Part shown: one piece after another, positions 52,883 to 64,000 of the stretch
How the letters are laid out: each line of letters opens with the position of its first letter
How positions within the stretch are numbered: the first letter of the stretch is position 1
Assembly (NCBI GenBank): GCA_000151295.1
Contig: GG745354.1
Coordinates: 1-64,000 of the forward strand
Reading direction: 5' to 3'
Source: Allomyces macrogynus ATCC 38327
Lineage: Eukaryota > Blastocladiomycota > Blastocladiomycetes > Blastocladiales > Blastocladiaceae
Length of the DNA stretch: 64,000 nt
Program-made: the position numbers and the translations under genes
The notes under the pieces: generated by a model
Databases searched by the model: none
What the model was told of the DNA's origin: nothing
The model's input: the letters and a program-made list of their open reading frames with translations, nothing else

Positions 52883-55800
52883 CGTGCGGTGGGCTGGTTT
52901 GGGTACAATTTGTGTGGTTGGTTGATCGTTTGTTTTTCTCGGTGGTTTCTTTGGTGTGAAGGAGTGTTGATTGTGAGCGATGTGACCGAAAATGAAGAGT
53001 GATCGTTGAGAAGCAACATTTTTTGACTTCGCGTCTGTAACAACATCCAGACTTGACGGCATCACGCCCCGCGTCGAAGCAGGCATTACATCGACCGCTT
53101 GGCTCTTGGCTTCATCACTTTCGATTTTCTTTTCACAAACAGGGCCACCATAGCGTGGGCGGTCGGAAACTTGAGATGAGTTAGAGGGCGGACCTGGTGC
53201 TGTCTCCCAAGCATGAAGAGCATCGAAACCAAACATCGACACAAAGGCAGCGCGAGGCCGGCTCCTCGCCTCCTGACTGCACCGAGGCAACCATTCCAAG
53301 TCCAAGTACAAGATTCAAGAAAAACAAGAGCCGTGGCCAAGGGTCGGACGGTAGGTGTGGGTGAGCGGTGTGGACAAGTCCCTTGCCCCCCAGCAGGAGT
53401 GTGTGGGCTGATGGTATTATGAGCAGGAGGGTGACTGGGCTGAAGGCACGGTTTATCAGAAGCGAAGCTGCCAACCGCGCTGGGGCGCGGGGTCGACGGG
53501 TATTTATCACAAACGATGAAGAGGAACCAAAACAACCACAACAACAAACAACGGCGCTTGGTCCATCGCGCTCTGACAAGATGGACAGGTCACACGGCCG
53601 TGTCCTCAATGGATCCCAACAGCGGCCAGTCTGGTGGACCGTGCGGTCCGAGAACGCGTCCGTGCAGCACTCTTTACAATCGTGCACGCTCACAAAGCCA
53701 TAAAGTAGATGCCCGAATGCTTCAGAGGGTTGTATATATTTGTAAGTGTAACAGGTTGCCATGAAGGAACATGTGCTGCCACCCCCCATGCACATTAATT
53801 TTTTCCACGTTTTGTGCCTTCGACTTATCCTTGACTGTTGAAATGACCATGAAAGATGAGCGGTTAGCTGCAACAGCATGCCTGACGGCCAAGAGCAGCA
53901 CCAACCGACTTTCAACAGCACTGATGGCTATCAGGCTCCATCTACCATGAAACTCAGGCACAAAGCGAATGCAGTGCTGCCAGATATGGCGGCGACCAGA
54001 TACGATCGGTACCAGCAGACTCGGCAGCATTTTACCCACTCTACACTCGACATGATTTTTTTTTTTTCACCGCCTTGGCCCAGTTGTGGTGGCAATTAGT
54101 GTTGGCCGCGTCACTGGTGGTTTCCCTTTGCGTTCTGTTGCTCGACCAGGGCCTTTCTGTTGGTCCTCGCCTATGGCTCGATCCCTGCCTTTGCTTTCCC
54201 CACGTGATCACATCCAGGTTTGCTCATGCTGGCCTTGTTGGCAGCAAAATGCCCTGGAGATCAAGGATCTGTCCCAGTACTCATATCGATTCTTCCCACA
54301 ACAAACGGATGATGGGCAGGAGTAGGAGTAACATTTCCATAGACGATGAATAGCATACTTTGAGCCCTTGACGTTCACACTTTCACACTCTCAGTTCCAC
54401 CAGTCATGTAAGGGAAGCATGACATGACATAGGTTTTCCAGGTAGATTGCATTCTATTTCAAGCTGCACCAGAAATGAAGCCCACCAAACTTGACGAATC
54501 TCAAGGTGCTGAAAGCATTGCACTGCTGTGCAGGCATGAAAGAAGAGCGAAAAATGAGCCTGGGGGGGGGGGGGGGTGGCAGTGTGTGTTCCCCTAACAC
54601 ATCTGCTATATTGCTAACTTGCAACCCCACAAACTCCGTCCTCATCTCCTCTTACTTCATGCTGGTCAGATCAGGGGGCAAGGGCGTGTCCAAATCTCCC
54701 TCACCCCTCACTGCCATCCAACCATTTGCCTTGATTCTTGTGTTCGTCACTTCTTAACAATTGGCAAACTGTTGTGAGAGTGCGCTTTTGGGCTTGATGA
54801 ATGAAGCCAAGGGCCAGAAATGGGACACAAAGCTTCCAACGCCCAATGTGTGCAAATGAGGCTGCTGCTCAAGTCTGACGTTAGCAAGGTGAAGTCCATG
54901 CCATTCAAATGCATCAAAGCAAGATCAGCCTCAGTGGAGCTGTTCCCATTTGTTGACAAGATGCTCATCATCTCCAGACTGGCCCTAATCGTATTAAGCA
55001 AGATCAAGGTCAAGTACTAAGTAGCTTTTCGAGATTACCAAGAAGTGGCAAAGGGTTGGATGGCAGTGTGGGATGATGGGATTTGGACATGCTCTTTGTC
55101 CCCTGGTCCGACCAGAAGGGAGTGAAGTGATGGAGAAGGAGCATGAGGTTTGTGAAATGATAAATATAACAGGTGCTGCAGGGGACAACGTGCTGACGCC
55201 CTCCAGGCTACTTTTGTTCACTCTGTTTTATTGCTGCTGCCTTGAACCACCAACACTGGTTGCTGCTGAAACTATGCTCTCATGATGATGGTACCATGAG
55301 TGTTCTTCCTCACATCCTCTCAACATCTCTGGACTCAGTTCATGAAGGCCACCTTGCTTTTGCTCCTGCGTCGCCATTTGCACCAGTCAGAGCGATGTGG
55401 GTTCAGTTGCCCAGTGTCAGTTTGAGTATTTTGACATGTTTGTTCAAGGAAATCGCCAGTCATGCTCTGCAACGCACCCCAGTTTGATAAACTGTGGTGT
55501 GAGCACATTTTGCGCCCTCGCATCTTTTCACTCCCTCGGATCGTTGCATGGGTGCAACATTGAGGTCATATGAACCTTGTGCTTTGATATCAGTTGGTTG
55601 ATCATGGACTCAAAAACAGCCACAAATCAAATCCATTGACTCATTGCCTTGAGCTGCCCAGACCAACGCGTCTTCCTCCCTCACAGACCTCAATCTTTAC
55701 GATATCAATCGTCAATGATCGTTAGTGGCCGCCATGGTATGGGCAGTCAGTTTCAAAAGTCAACTGGGGTCAGCCTGGCGTTGCTGGCGTTGTATCCAGC

Positions 55801-56386
55801 ACTCCAAGCATCCAAGACCAAGTTTGCAGTGCTGGGTCGGCGCTGGGTTGGAGCTGGGCCGGCCCTCAGTCCTCCTGGCCGCACCAAGGTGGTCTTGCTG
55901 AGTCCAAGAAGCAAGCATAATCAAAGTGCAAAGATGAACAGCCGGATCGGTGAGGGATGTGGTGTGGTGCTGGGCGCGAAATCTGCTTTCGGTGTATCAA
56001 GCAGAGGGCGCTCATAAAACTCAGAGAAGTAGCAGTCGCAGAAGGGATGAAGTATTTGCTTGGAACGATGCCTCTGCCCAGAATGGAGTGCAGATCATAC
56101 TAAATGGTGCTGTCACAAGCGGCGAAGTGACGATGGATAGCCAAGGGAACTGCAGACTGCTATAGTTACAAGAAAATAAATGAACGAGGACATTGACGCC
56201 GCCATGGCACTGCAACAAGAAAAGGAGGTGAAGGTGGTGAAAGTGAAGCGGCAAAAAGGGATATCGTGGCCTTGAAAACCACGTCGGGAGGTGATCAAGA
56301 ATGCGTGCGAAGAGTTGAAGAGAAAGAAGTGTTGGAGAGAAAAGAAAGCATGCAAAAATCCGCAAAAAAATACCGCGATCAATCGA
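52883..56386. other. Large non-coding region
   Basis: About 3.5 kb. From about 53.7 to 55.6 kb CpG is depleted and the text resembles the decayed blocks at 5.4-7.3 kb and 16.5-17 kb. It includes a T tract (54056-54067) and the G tract at 54562-54576. No copia similarity and no convincing gene. Likely old repeat remnants. Confidence 0.5.
54562..54576 (+). repeat. Poly-G tract of 15
   Basis: Fifteen consecutive G, the second long G run of the window, also within CpG-poor non-coding DNA. Confidence 0.9.
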
Positions 56387-59168
56387 TCAATACACAGCGC
56401 CGAGACTCGTCGACGACCCGACCTGCATCATCATGATCCCCGCCGGCACGCCCCCTGCGCCCGACTGCTCGTCGAGCCAGACGCGTGCCGCACGCACGAT
56501 TTTGACCGTCGCGATCCCAGCATCGCTCGGCTCGACGAGGGCCGGGAAGTACGTGAACAACACCCGGTCAAACGCCGACAGCGACGCGTTCTGGTTAATC
56601 GCGCCGTCCATCCACCGCGAATCCAAGGGCGCGCCTGGGCGCACGTCGACGAGCGACGCGCCCGGGTTTGCAGCGACGACACGCGCCCACCGCACGGCGC
56701 TCGTCACAAACATGTCGCGGAACCCAGCAGCAACGGATGCTGGGACCACATTCTCCGTAAGCCCAATACGTTCGGCCAGGTCCTGGTACGCGTCGCGCGC
56801 ACGCGCGCGCACATCGTCGGCCCAGGCCGGGACCAAATGCTGGATCGCGGCCGGGTCCAAATCATTCCCATTCTCTTCGGCTACCGTCGACGCCGCATCG
56901 TGTGCCGTCGACACGGCCGACGCATTCGCCGGCAGGAGCGACGGCGTGGCCGCGGCCGTCAGGACAGCGAGGACAGCGGGTGCTGGTGCACCGAGTTCGC
57001 GCGCGGCGTCAACAATTCGCGGCGCGGTCGTCAAGTCAGCGAGCATCGGCACGAGCGCCTCGACCACGGCATGCATGAGCGCGGCCTTGCGGGCGGTGCG
57101 TTCCTCGGACGCCTGAATCTCCATCGGTGAGTGCGCGCCCAATCCCTTGGCGGCCTCGGCGACGAGGTCCGTCCACATCCGCTCCGCGCACGCAGCAACG
57201 GGATCCAGCGGCATGGCGCTGTTTGGTGCCGTACTCGCCGTGCGGAGCGACCGCGCGACGCGCGACTGCACAGCGGTGAAAATCGCATCCCATTCGTGGC
57301 CCGCGCGCATGCGGCGCGACGCCGTCATGGCACCACCCTTGGGCTTGAACCCCGTCGGCGGGCGCAAGACGATATCTGTGAACCGCGCATCGAGCAGGAC
57401 GCCTGCCGGCTGGACAAGTGAAATGAGCGTCGAGGTGGCCGGGCCCGACCGGCCGGCACCCGAGACGAGCGATTCGGCAACGGCACTATTCGCATCAACA
57501 CTCGGGCGGCGCGGTTGCCGCTTGAGCGACGCGGCCGTGTTCGGGACGGGCAGCGGAACCGCCGGGGTGGGCGTGGGCGTCGAGATCGTGAGCGCAGCGG
57601 CATTGGAGAGCGACGGGCGGCCATTCGACAGCGACGGACGGCTACTGCCACCCATAAATGACCGCTTCGACCGGAATGACGAGACGGACGGACGCGGTGC
57701 CGTATCCAGGGCCGCTGCCGCGAGCGGCGGACTCCCCGCGCGGCGTATCGGGGATAAGGACCGGACCGAGCTGTCGCGCGGGACAAGCGCGGCACGGCTC
57801 GTACGTTCCTCAGGCTGGTCGTGCAAATCCCTCGGCGGGCATTCGGCAGTGAGTGCCACAGCGGCCATCGGGTTCACGGCACCGGACGAGCGCATGTTGC
57901 CCGACGAGCGGCGGATCACGTTTGGTGCGGCAGAGGCACCAGCGGTCCCATCCTCGGCACTACGCAACTGCTTGCCCTTTTGCTGCTGCTGACGGCGGCG
58001 GTAGACGAACAGCGCCGCAGCGATAGCGAGAATCGAGAGCGCAATCGCAACACCGATACCGGCCCATGCGCCCGCGGAAATGCCATTGTTAGGTTCAGCC
58101 AGACTGTTTTCGGCGCGCGACGTTGGGGAAACCGTGGCCACGGTCGAGGCGGTCGTGGTCGCCGTTGCGGTCGTACTGGTTCTCGTAGAGGTGGCAGTGG
58201 TCGACGTGATCGTGGTCATTGCCGACTTCGAGGACGTAGGCGAGCAGGGAGCCAAGTTACCGCACTTTCCGGGTCCGGAAGCGCAAACGCCGGACGGAAC
58301 GTTGCATTGGCTATCGTTATGAAAAAGGGGACACGATTGCCGTCAGAAGTCTGTTCATTTTTGAAATGTGAATGGAACGTCGAGTCGGAGTCGTCGTACG
58401 TGATGCTCGCGGGCAGCTCGATGGGACCCGTGACGGGGTTACCCTGCAGGTTGCTGGAAAGGGAACGAATGGTGAGCAAGCGTCACGACACGACGCTGAC
58501 GAGCGGGCCGTGACCACCGAAATGACGCACATGTTGGCCAGTTGCGGGAAGCGCGAAAGATCAGGAACCGTCTTGATGTTGTTCTTCGACAAGTCTCTAC
58601 GGAATACGATCGGCAAGAGCGTCAGGTCATCGTTCATTGAGCGCGGGCGTGAGTTGAAGCCGTACAAGGTTTTCAAGTTGGGCAGAGTCGAAAGGGTGCC
58701 GGGGAAAGCGTTGAGATTGGCACTGGCGAGCTTCCTGGTCATGACGAGGCGCAGGGACAGACAAGTCAGGGACATGAGCTTTCCGGGACTCGGCTGTCGT
58801 CGGTTAAAAACAAATGAAGAGCGTACAGCGCTTCCAAGGCCGTGAGCTGCGAGAAAGCGGACCCGCTCTGCACGGCTTCGGGCTTGATGGAGACGCCAGC
58901 CGCGACCTCGTTGAGAAACTCGCTAACAACGAAGGGCAAACGCTCAATGCGTCAGCGCAAGCAGCTCCTGAACAGCATCCATGTAATGGCGAGGGCCCAG
59001 ATCCACTCGCGAGCAGCAGGGAAGAACAAGTAGATACAGGGACGAGATGCGGCCTTCGCTGTTGCATTGGATATTGGCGATGCCCGGGAATAGATGGCAG
59101 CAGGCCCAAGGGTCGACGGCGCCCGGCGTAAAGAGCGACGAGACGGCCGCGCAGTCGGCGTCGGTCAT
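56387..59168 (-). CDS. LRR receptor-like single-pass membrane protein
   Basis: Six exons on the minus strand (59168-59038, 58922-58827, 58734-58666, 58596-58531, 58453-58400, 58310-56387) join in phase to about 779 residues. The N-terminus has a cap with paired cysteines (ADCAAVSSLF, WACCHLFPGI, CNSEGRISSL). Leucine-rich repeats follow (LEALKLASANLNAFPGTL, LKTLDLSKNNIKTVPDL, LANINLQGNPVTGPI), then a Cys-rich segment (QCNVPSGVCASGPGKCGN), a Thr/Ser stalk, a transmembrane helix near 218-242 (AWAGIGVAIALSILAIAAAL) with RRR after it, a disordered Ser/Arg-rich part, and a globular alpha-helical region near 440-760 of no family I know. No kinase motifs are present. No signal peptide follows this ATG, so a first coding exon may lie further upstream. 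It is probably a surface receptor or adhesion protein. Confidence 0.78.
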
Positions 59169-60132
59169 GGTTGCTGGTGCGAGTGAGGCAGTGGCCGGTT
59201 CGACTTAAGTGTTTTGATCAGCGAGTGCAGCTTGGCTGGTCGAGTCGAGTCGACCAGGTCCAGGCGGAGCCAAAAGTCGAGGCGGGGCTCGCAGCAAGAG
59301 AGCCAGTCGGGGAGCGCAGGCGCGGTGCTGGGGAATGCGGGGAGTGGGCAGTTGCGCCAAGGGCTGGAAGTGGAGCAGCAGTGTCGATGTGCGCAGAGGA
59401 TGTTGGTTTGCCGACAGCTTCGACAGCAGAATAGAAGCTTCGCTCGCTCGACTTGGCTTCTCCAGCACAAAACTTTACACTGCCCGCGCGACCGGCACGA
59501 CTGCATATCCTTTTGAGCGCGCGGAGGTGGGCGTTGCCGAAAACGACGCGCACACGCCAGGCGTCGCAAACGCGGGAGGAAGCGCCACGCGCAGAGTCGA
59601 CGTTGACTGCAAGCGTTGCGAGTGGTACTTCTCAATAAGGGAGGCGCTCGACCGCCATGATGACCACCGCCGCCGCAAAAGGCCCTGGGCCGCCCCCCCT
59701 TGTCCGCCGTTCGCACGGCTGCCGCCAGTGGCGCCTGTTACGCGCCATCTCGGCGGACGGCGCGGCCTCTGACCCTATCTCCCCTGTCCTGCTGCCCAAG
59801 AGCATCGCGAGCTGAGCAGATGCGCTGCGAGCGTGATGCTTGATCAAGCATGCGGTCACGGAAGTCGAGGTCGAGCGATGAGTTGGTGGCGGGCTGCAGT
59901 GACGTGGACATGTGCCACAACTAGCCAGGGGGCTTCCATCGCGCTGCTGGACTGCTGCGCACTCCCTCCTGCTTGCAAGCACCGTTTCCACCAGCAGCTC
60001 GTCGACGAATCTCCCCACCCCCCGCGCGATCCTCTCGTTGAATAGCGCTGCGCTCGCTCCCGACGCAAGAGCACCACCACCACCACCACCACCAAGTTGT
60101 GCGACCGTCGACACCGAACGATCACGATCAAG
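59169..60132. other. Divergent intergenic region
   Basis: Shared upstream region of the LRR gene (-) and the ZPR1-like gene (+). A short (cac)n run lies near 60070-60095. A missing signal-peptide exon of the LRR gene would have to lie here, but I could not identify it. Confidence 0.45.
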
Positions 60133-60877
60133 ATGGCTGACCACCAGCAGCAACAGCCCGGGCACGCCGGCCCGCAACTCTCAATCGACGCGCCCGGGCG
60201 CCGGCCCGGCATCGAGCTCGGCCACCAGGAAGTGCAGCGCATCATCGAGGAGCTCGACACCGTCTACACAGTCGCAGACCGAGTGGCTGCAGGCCGCCGC
60301 CATTGCCGAGTTCCTGTGCCTCTCGCTCGGCTACGAGGACGTGCAAGAGCTCGAAGACGCGCTGCAGGGCCCTTTTACCGAGTTTTTGAGCATGCTGCCC
60401 AACGTGTGCACCACGTTCCGCCCGGACCCGGAATCCAAGAAACCCGCGCTCTACTTCCAGGTCGTCCCGGAACCGCCACAGGACCAGTGGGTCTGCAAGC
60501 GGATCGAGTACCACGTGCGCGAGCGCAACCATCTCTGGAACGTGCTGCTCAAGTCGTCGCACGCCCGGATCGAGGTGCCGGACCTCGGGATCGAGTTTGC
60601 CGTGGATGGCCGCAAGAAGATTGATACGGTCTGGAATTACTTGTCGGCCGCCGCGCTCGATCTTGGCATGCACGTGCAGACCAACGTGGGCATCACCGAT
60701 GACGAGACCGACAAGACGCTCGCTGTCATTGAAGGGCTCGCGGCACTGCGCGACCTTGAGCGGCCGTGGACGCTCGTTGTCGTGGACCCATCGAGCACGT
60801 CGACTTTTTCGGACATGACCGACGTGGTCGTGATCGATAACTACGTTGACACAGGCAGTCACGTCGACCAGCCATGA
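60133..60877 (+). CDS. Small protein with ZPR1-like fold segment, no zinc finger
   Basis: ATG 60133 opens 46 codons. The rest (60293-60877, 194 residues) is in another frame and is joined if the 22 bases 60271-60292 (gtcgca to ctgcag) are skipped. The second part contains IAEFLCLSLGYEDVQELEDA, then ERNHLWNVLLKSSHARIEVP followed by DLGIEF, and later RPWTLVVVDPSSTSTF. This resembles the beta-domain of ZPR1 proteins (the stretch LSRDVLKS..IPEL and the closing PFTLILDDP). ZPR1 binds eEF1A through such domains. The Cys4 zinc finger that should precede it is absent. Family assignment rests on these two blocks only. The frame change may be a micro-intron, a real mutation or a sequence error. Confidence 0.5.
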
Positions 60878-61516
60878 TCCATGGTCGTTCGTTGCTGGTT
60901 GCTTGGTCCATTTTTTTTCTCGCTCGCCGTGTGTTAGCTAAAATAACGTGTATTCTGTTACACTTTGTTTCGATGGGTCGATTCTGGACTTGCCTTCAGA
61001 GCCCGCGAGATGATTTCCGAGATTGCAACCTTTCATCGTTTGCTCAAACCAGCCGGACAGGTTGGTTTTGAACAGGTTGGATCGGGTTTGCGGCGTGTTG
61101 TACTCTCACGAGTCAAATAGCATGTATGGAGGATATGACACGGTTTTCAAGTGTTTCTTGCCTTTTGGCCTCCAGTCCACCTGAAATTTCCTCCGCAGTC
61201 ACTTATGCAGCGATTCCTGCACTGCGTTGGAGCAGCGCAATTGTCTCTTGCGCCCTCACCCCATATAGTCGAGGACCTTTGTCAAAGACATGGTCAGATG
61301 GGGAGTTTGGCTGGGGCGGCAAGCCGCGCGCCAAACTAGCAGCGGAAATGAGTAGATGAGAACACATTTCACATATCGAAGCCAGAACGAAGCCCGCACA
61401 TTTCATCGAGTTGCCACACCACCTCGTCGACCCAACCTATCTCACCTGATTGCTTGTGCCTTGCTTGCTGCTGCAAGTCATCGTACGACACGTTCAGAAA
61501 TGTGCGCGCGATCCGG
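60878..61516. other. Intergenic
   Basis: About 640 bp between convergent genes, AT-richer than the genes. No feature recognised. Confidence 0.5.
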
Positions 61517-63435
61517 TCAGCACAAGCCGCTTGGCACATCCCCATGCACCACAACCTTGTCCACTGATGCTGGCGCTGGGCAGGCATGGGTCACACACCA
61601 CCACACGACTTCGTGCACGACCCCCTCCAAGCTCCAGATCCGGGTCTTGGCGTCATGCAGCTGCCAGCGGAAATGTTTGACGCTGCGCTCGGTATTGGCT
61701 GCGAGAGCTGCCGCTGTTTCAGTGGCTGTGGCCAGTTGTGCCTGGAGGTAGTGGATCAGCATCACCTTGCGCTTGAGCTCAACACGGAGATGCATGACTG
61801 GGCTGGGTTTGGGCGGATCCAATGGCGGCGAATCATCGGGCCCAAGTTTCGCAGCAGGAGCTGGTGGTGCTGTTTGTGTGATGGCAGATGTTGACGGTGA
61901 GGATGCTGCGCGTGCTGACCAGAGCGAAGCGAGTGCTCAGACATGTGCTTGAATTGCGCGTCTATGGTTTGGTCAACCGGTCTGGTCAGATGGAGCGGAG
62001 CGAGGGTGCAGAGGACATCAACAACGAACCAAAGTTGTCCTCGCGACGGCCATGAGCGTCTCAATAGTAGCAGAGCTCTTGGCCACGAGCACACCGACCT
62101 GCGCCTCGCGCTCCACCTGGTGCTCGTGAAACGCCTCAGCCTGCTTGCCGAGCGTCAACCGTGATTCCCGTTTCTTTCAACGGCCTCGCACAAATCGCGC
62201 TCCAGTTCCGCGATGCGCTGGCTGAGCGCCGCCACATCCACCTCATGCGCATGCCGGTCGTCCTGGATCTGTGCCGCCATTTTAGCAAGAGAAGTTTGGA
62301 CGCGCGCCTCGGCGTCGCGTACTGACGTGGTCTGCGACCCGGCCTCACTGCCGCACGCCAGGACGGTACCAATTTCGGTGGTCGTCGTGCTGCCGCTCAG
62401 ACCCTCGATCGTCTCGGCGACCGCCTACCACTGGGAGATTTCGGCCGCACGGGACTTGGCAACGACAGCCGCGAGCCCGGCTTTCGCTGCGTGCGCCTGC
62501 GCGTTCCGTGCCTTGCGTTCCGCAACGACACGAGATTCCAGGTCCCGCACCAGCGAGTCGACCTGCCGCGCGGCGTCATTGGCCAATACGAGCTGGTCGT
62601 GCGCCGTGTCGCGGTCGTGCTCGGCGATGTGCAGCGCAGACTGGGTTGCAGCGAGGTCCGCGGCGAGGCCGTGCGAGATGTGGTGGAATCGAGCGTCGAC
62701 GCGGCGTGGTTCAGCCCAGCCAGGAGTTCGGAAATGAGCGGGATGGCCAGGTCCATGAGCGGTGGGACGGGGCCGTGCGATTTGGTGGAGTGGTGGGCAG
62801 TCGCCTGAATGGGGGCGACGACGGAGGGGAGATTCGGTGCGAGAGCAGTGATTTGCGTGTCCTACCGGTGGAAGCACTGGAGTTGGTGAGCAATTAGCGA
62901 CCGTTGGTGAGATGCGGAGAAACTACGCACAAGCTTCGCGACTCACGTGGATGTGCGCTGGGCAAAATCACCCGCCACGACTCGGACCGCGAAAGTCCCA
63001 ATCCCCTCTGCCAAATCAGCATCCCCACGGCCATTTTCCGGCTGGTCAGGCAGGCCGGGCAGTGGTCCGTGCGCGAGACGATACAGATCCACGAGCCCGC
63101 GTAACCGTGCGTTTTCGGCCAGCAGTTGATGAGATCTACGTCGTCGTTGAGATCAGACACGACATTGTGAGACTGCAGACAGTTAGAGCAGGTACAAGTC
63201 GGCACCGAACGCCGTTGCCGCGCTCGGCACGTCAACACTGCTTTCCGTCCATGGTCCCTCGGCACTCGATGCGGAACCGGACGAGGTAACGTGGGCGTGG
63301 TCGCGGCGTCAGTTAAGCAAGCCCCAAAGCGCACATGCTGGGGTCGGGTTCGTAGGTCGGTCGTGTTGGCGCTGCTCGACCTGAGCATCGAGCGCCTGCG
63401 AAAAATCATCGAGAGTCGCAGTTTGGTCGGACATT
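61517..63435 (-). pseudogene. Coiled-coil protein gene, apparently broken
   Basis: Minus-strand segments in changing frames read like one coiled-coil protein: MSDQTATLDDFSQALDAQVE (63435), HQLLAENARLRGLVDLYRLA (about 63130), LMDLAIPLISELLAGLNHAA (about 62760), AADLAATQSALHIAEHDRD to AAEISQW, then IAELERDLCEAVE, EREAQVGVLVAKSSATIETL and KRKVMLIHYLQAQLATATE (about 61780). One intron is clear (GTACCT donor, joining GADL to SHQLLAEN). Other changes are not explained by introns: a frameshift near 62700, an in-frame TAG at 62425-62427 after SQW, and a frameshift near 62160. Similar coding-like pieces occur upstream to about 63850. No homologue is recognised. It may be a decaying gene, or one damaged by assembly errors. 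Confidence 0.45.
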
Positions 63436-64000
63436 GCTGGTGCGCCACCGGGTACTGGGCGTTCGGGTTGTCTTGCACATCGTTGATCGTTTGATGGTAA
63501 AAGAGCGTGCGTCGAGGTCACGACATGGTTATTTCGCAGTCGCTCGAGAAGTTGCCGTGTCTCGGCTAGAACGCTGGCGGGCATGACGGTGGTGGCGGCT
63601 GTGGTCGCGGTCGTCGAGTGCTGCAAGGCGGCGGTCCGTGGTCGCCTGCGCGCGGTGCGCCAAGTTGCAGCACCTGGTCGCTTAAGATCGCTTGTTGGCG
63701 TCGTTGTCGACGACGTCGAGGATCTCGCTGGCGTTGTCGTCGACGACGGCATGGCATGCGGCCGTGATCAGCGCGCGGTCGCTTCAGAAGCCAGAACGGG
63801 ATTCTGCGCTGCAACGGCGAAAGGCATTGCAAATGCAAGGGAAAGCCGAGGCGCAGCCGGGCGTCATGGCTCCGCCCAGCCCACGTGGACGCTGTCAGCC
63901 CACGCCATGCCCAGAGCTGGTTCACGCCATACCGGCGCTCTCCCTCCCCATCCACGACCATCAACCATCAACCCTCGCGCTGGCCGCGACGCCTGCAAAA
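63436..64000. other. Possible 5' part of the coiled-coil gene
   Basis: Minus-strand pieces such as ALITAACHAVVDDNASEILD, QAILSDQVLQL and SVLAETRQLLERLRNN occur in successive frames between about 63850 and 63530. They resemble coding sequence with indels, but I cannot join them by normal introns. Confidence 0.3.

Noticed and set aside
53181..53921. Minus-strand open frame of 246 residues
   Set aside because: Cys/Ser/Leu-rich with no domain, lies in decayed non-coding DNA, and has no supported splice context.

Overview
The window looks like nuclear DNA of a GC-rich fungus. It carries a Zn2Cys6 regulator of the fungal-specific class, VID27, DML1/Misato, SQS1 and a Ras exchange factor. Genes have short GT-AG introns (about 60-115 bp), often with a GTACG-type donor, and lie close together on both strands. 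I cannot name the species. The mix of compact GC-rich genes and CpG-decayed transposons would suit an early-diverging (for example zoosporic) fungus, but that is inference.

Layout. 0-5.1 kb: C-terminus of an unknown protein, a NOM1/Sgd1-like acidic RGG protein (-) and a spliced PRA1/Yip3 gene (+). 5.1-9.3 kb: non-coding, strongly CpG-depleted DNA with a decayed copia fragment that contains a 65-bp solo LTR of a miniature element. 9.3-16.3 kb: SQS1-like R3H/G-patch protein and an eight-exon PH-RasGEF. 16.3-31.1 kb: a nest of Ty1/copia elements, with older fragments and two nearly complete copies in opposite orientation (E1 +, E2 -). 31.9-33.1 kb: a secreted two-domain fasciclin protein isolated between transposons. 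33.9-39.7 kb: a third copia copy (E3), itself invaded by a solo LTR and by an intact 283-bp terminal-repeat miniature retrotransposon (TRIM). 40.9-52.9 kb: coproporphyrinogen III oxidase, DML1, VID27 and a Zn2Cys6 regulator, all on +. 52.9-56.4 kb: non-coding. 56.4-61 kb: an LRR receptor-like membrane protein (-) divergent from a small ZPR1-like gene (+). 61.5-63.9 kb: a coiled-coil gene (-) that appears broken.

The host genes do not form one pathway. They cover rRNA processing and splicing (NOM1-like, SQS1), vesicle traffic (PRA1), Ras signalling, haem synthesis, mitochondrial partitioning (DML1), VID27 and transcription.

The most interesting material is in the mobile DNA. The TRIM has 65-bp identical LTRs, a perfect 5-bp target duplication, the same primer-binding and polypurine sequences as the resident copia family, and tRNA-like A- and B-box motifs running across its LTR/PBS junction. 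Target-site evidence also shows that the segment between E1 and E2 has been inverted. The differences between copia copies that I compared fall mainly at CpG sites, including stop codons and loss of a protease active site.
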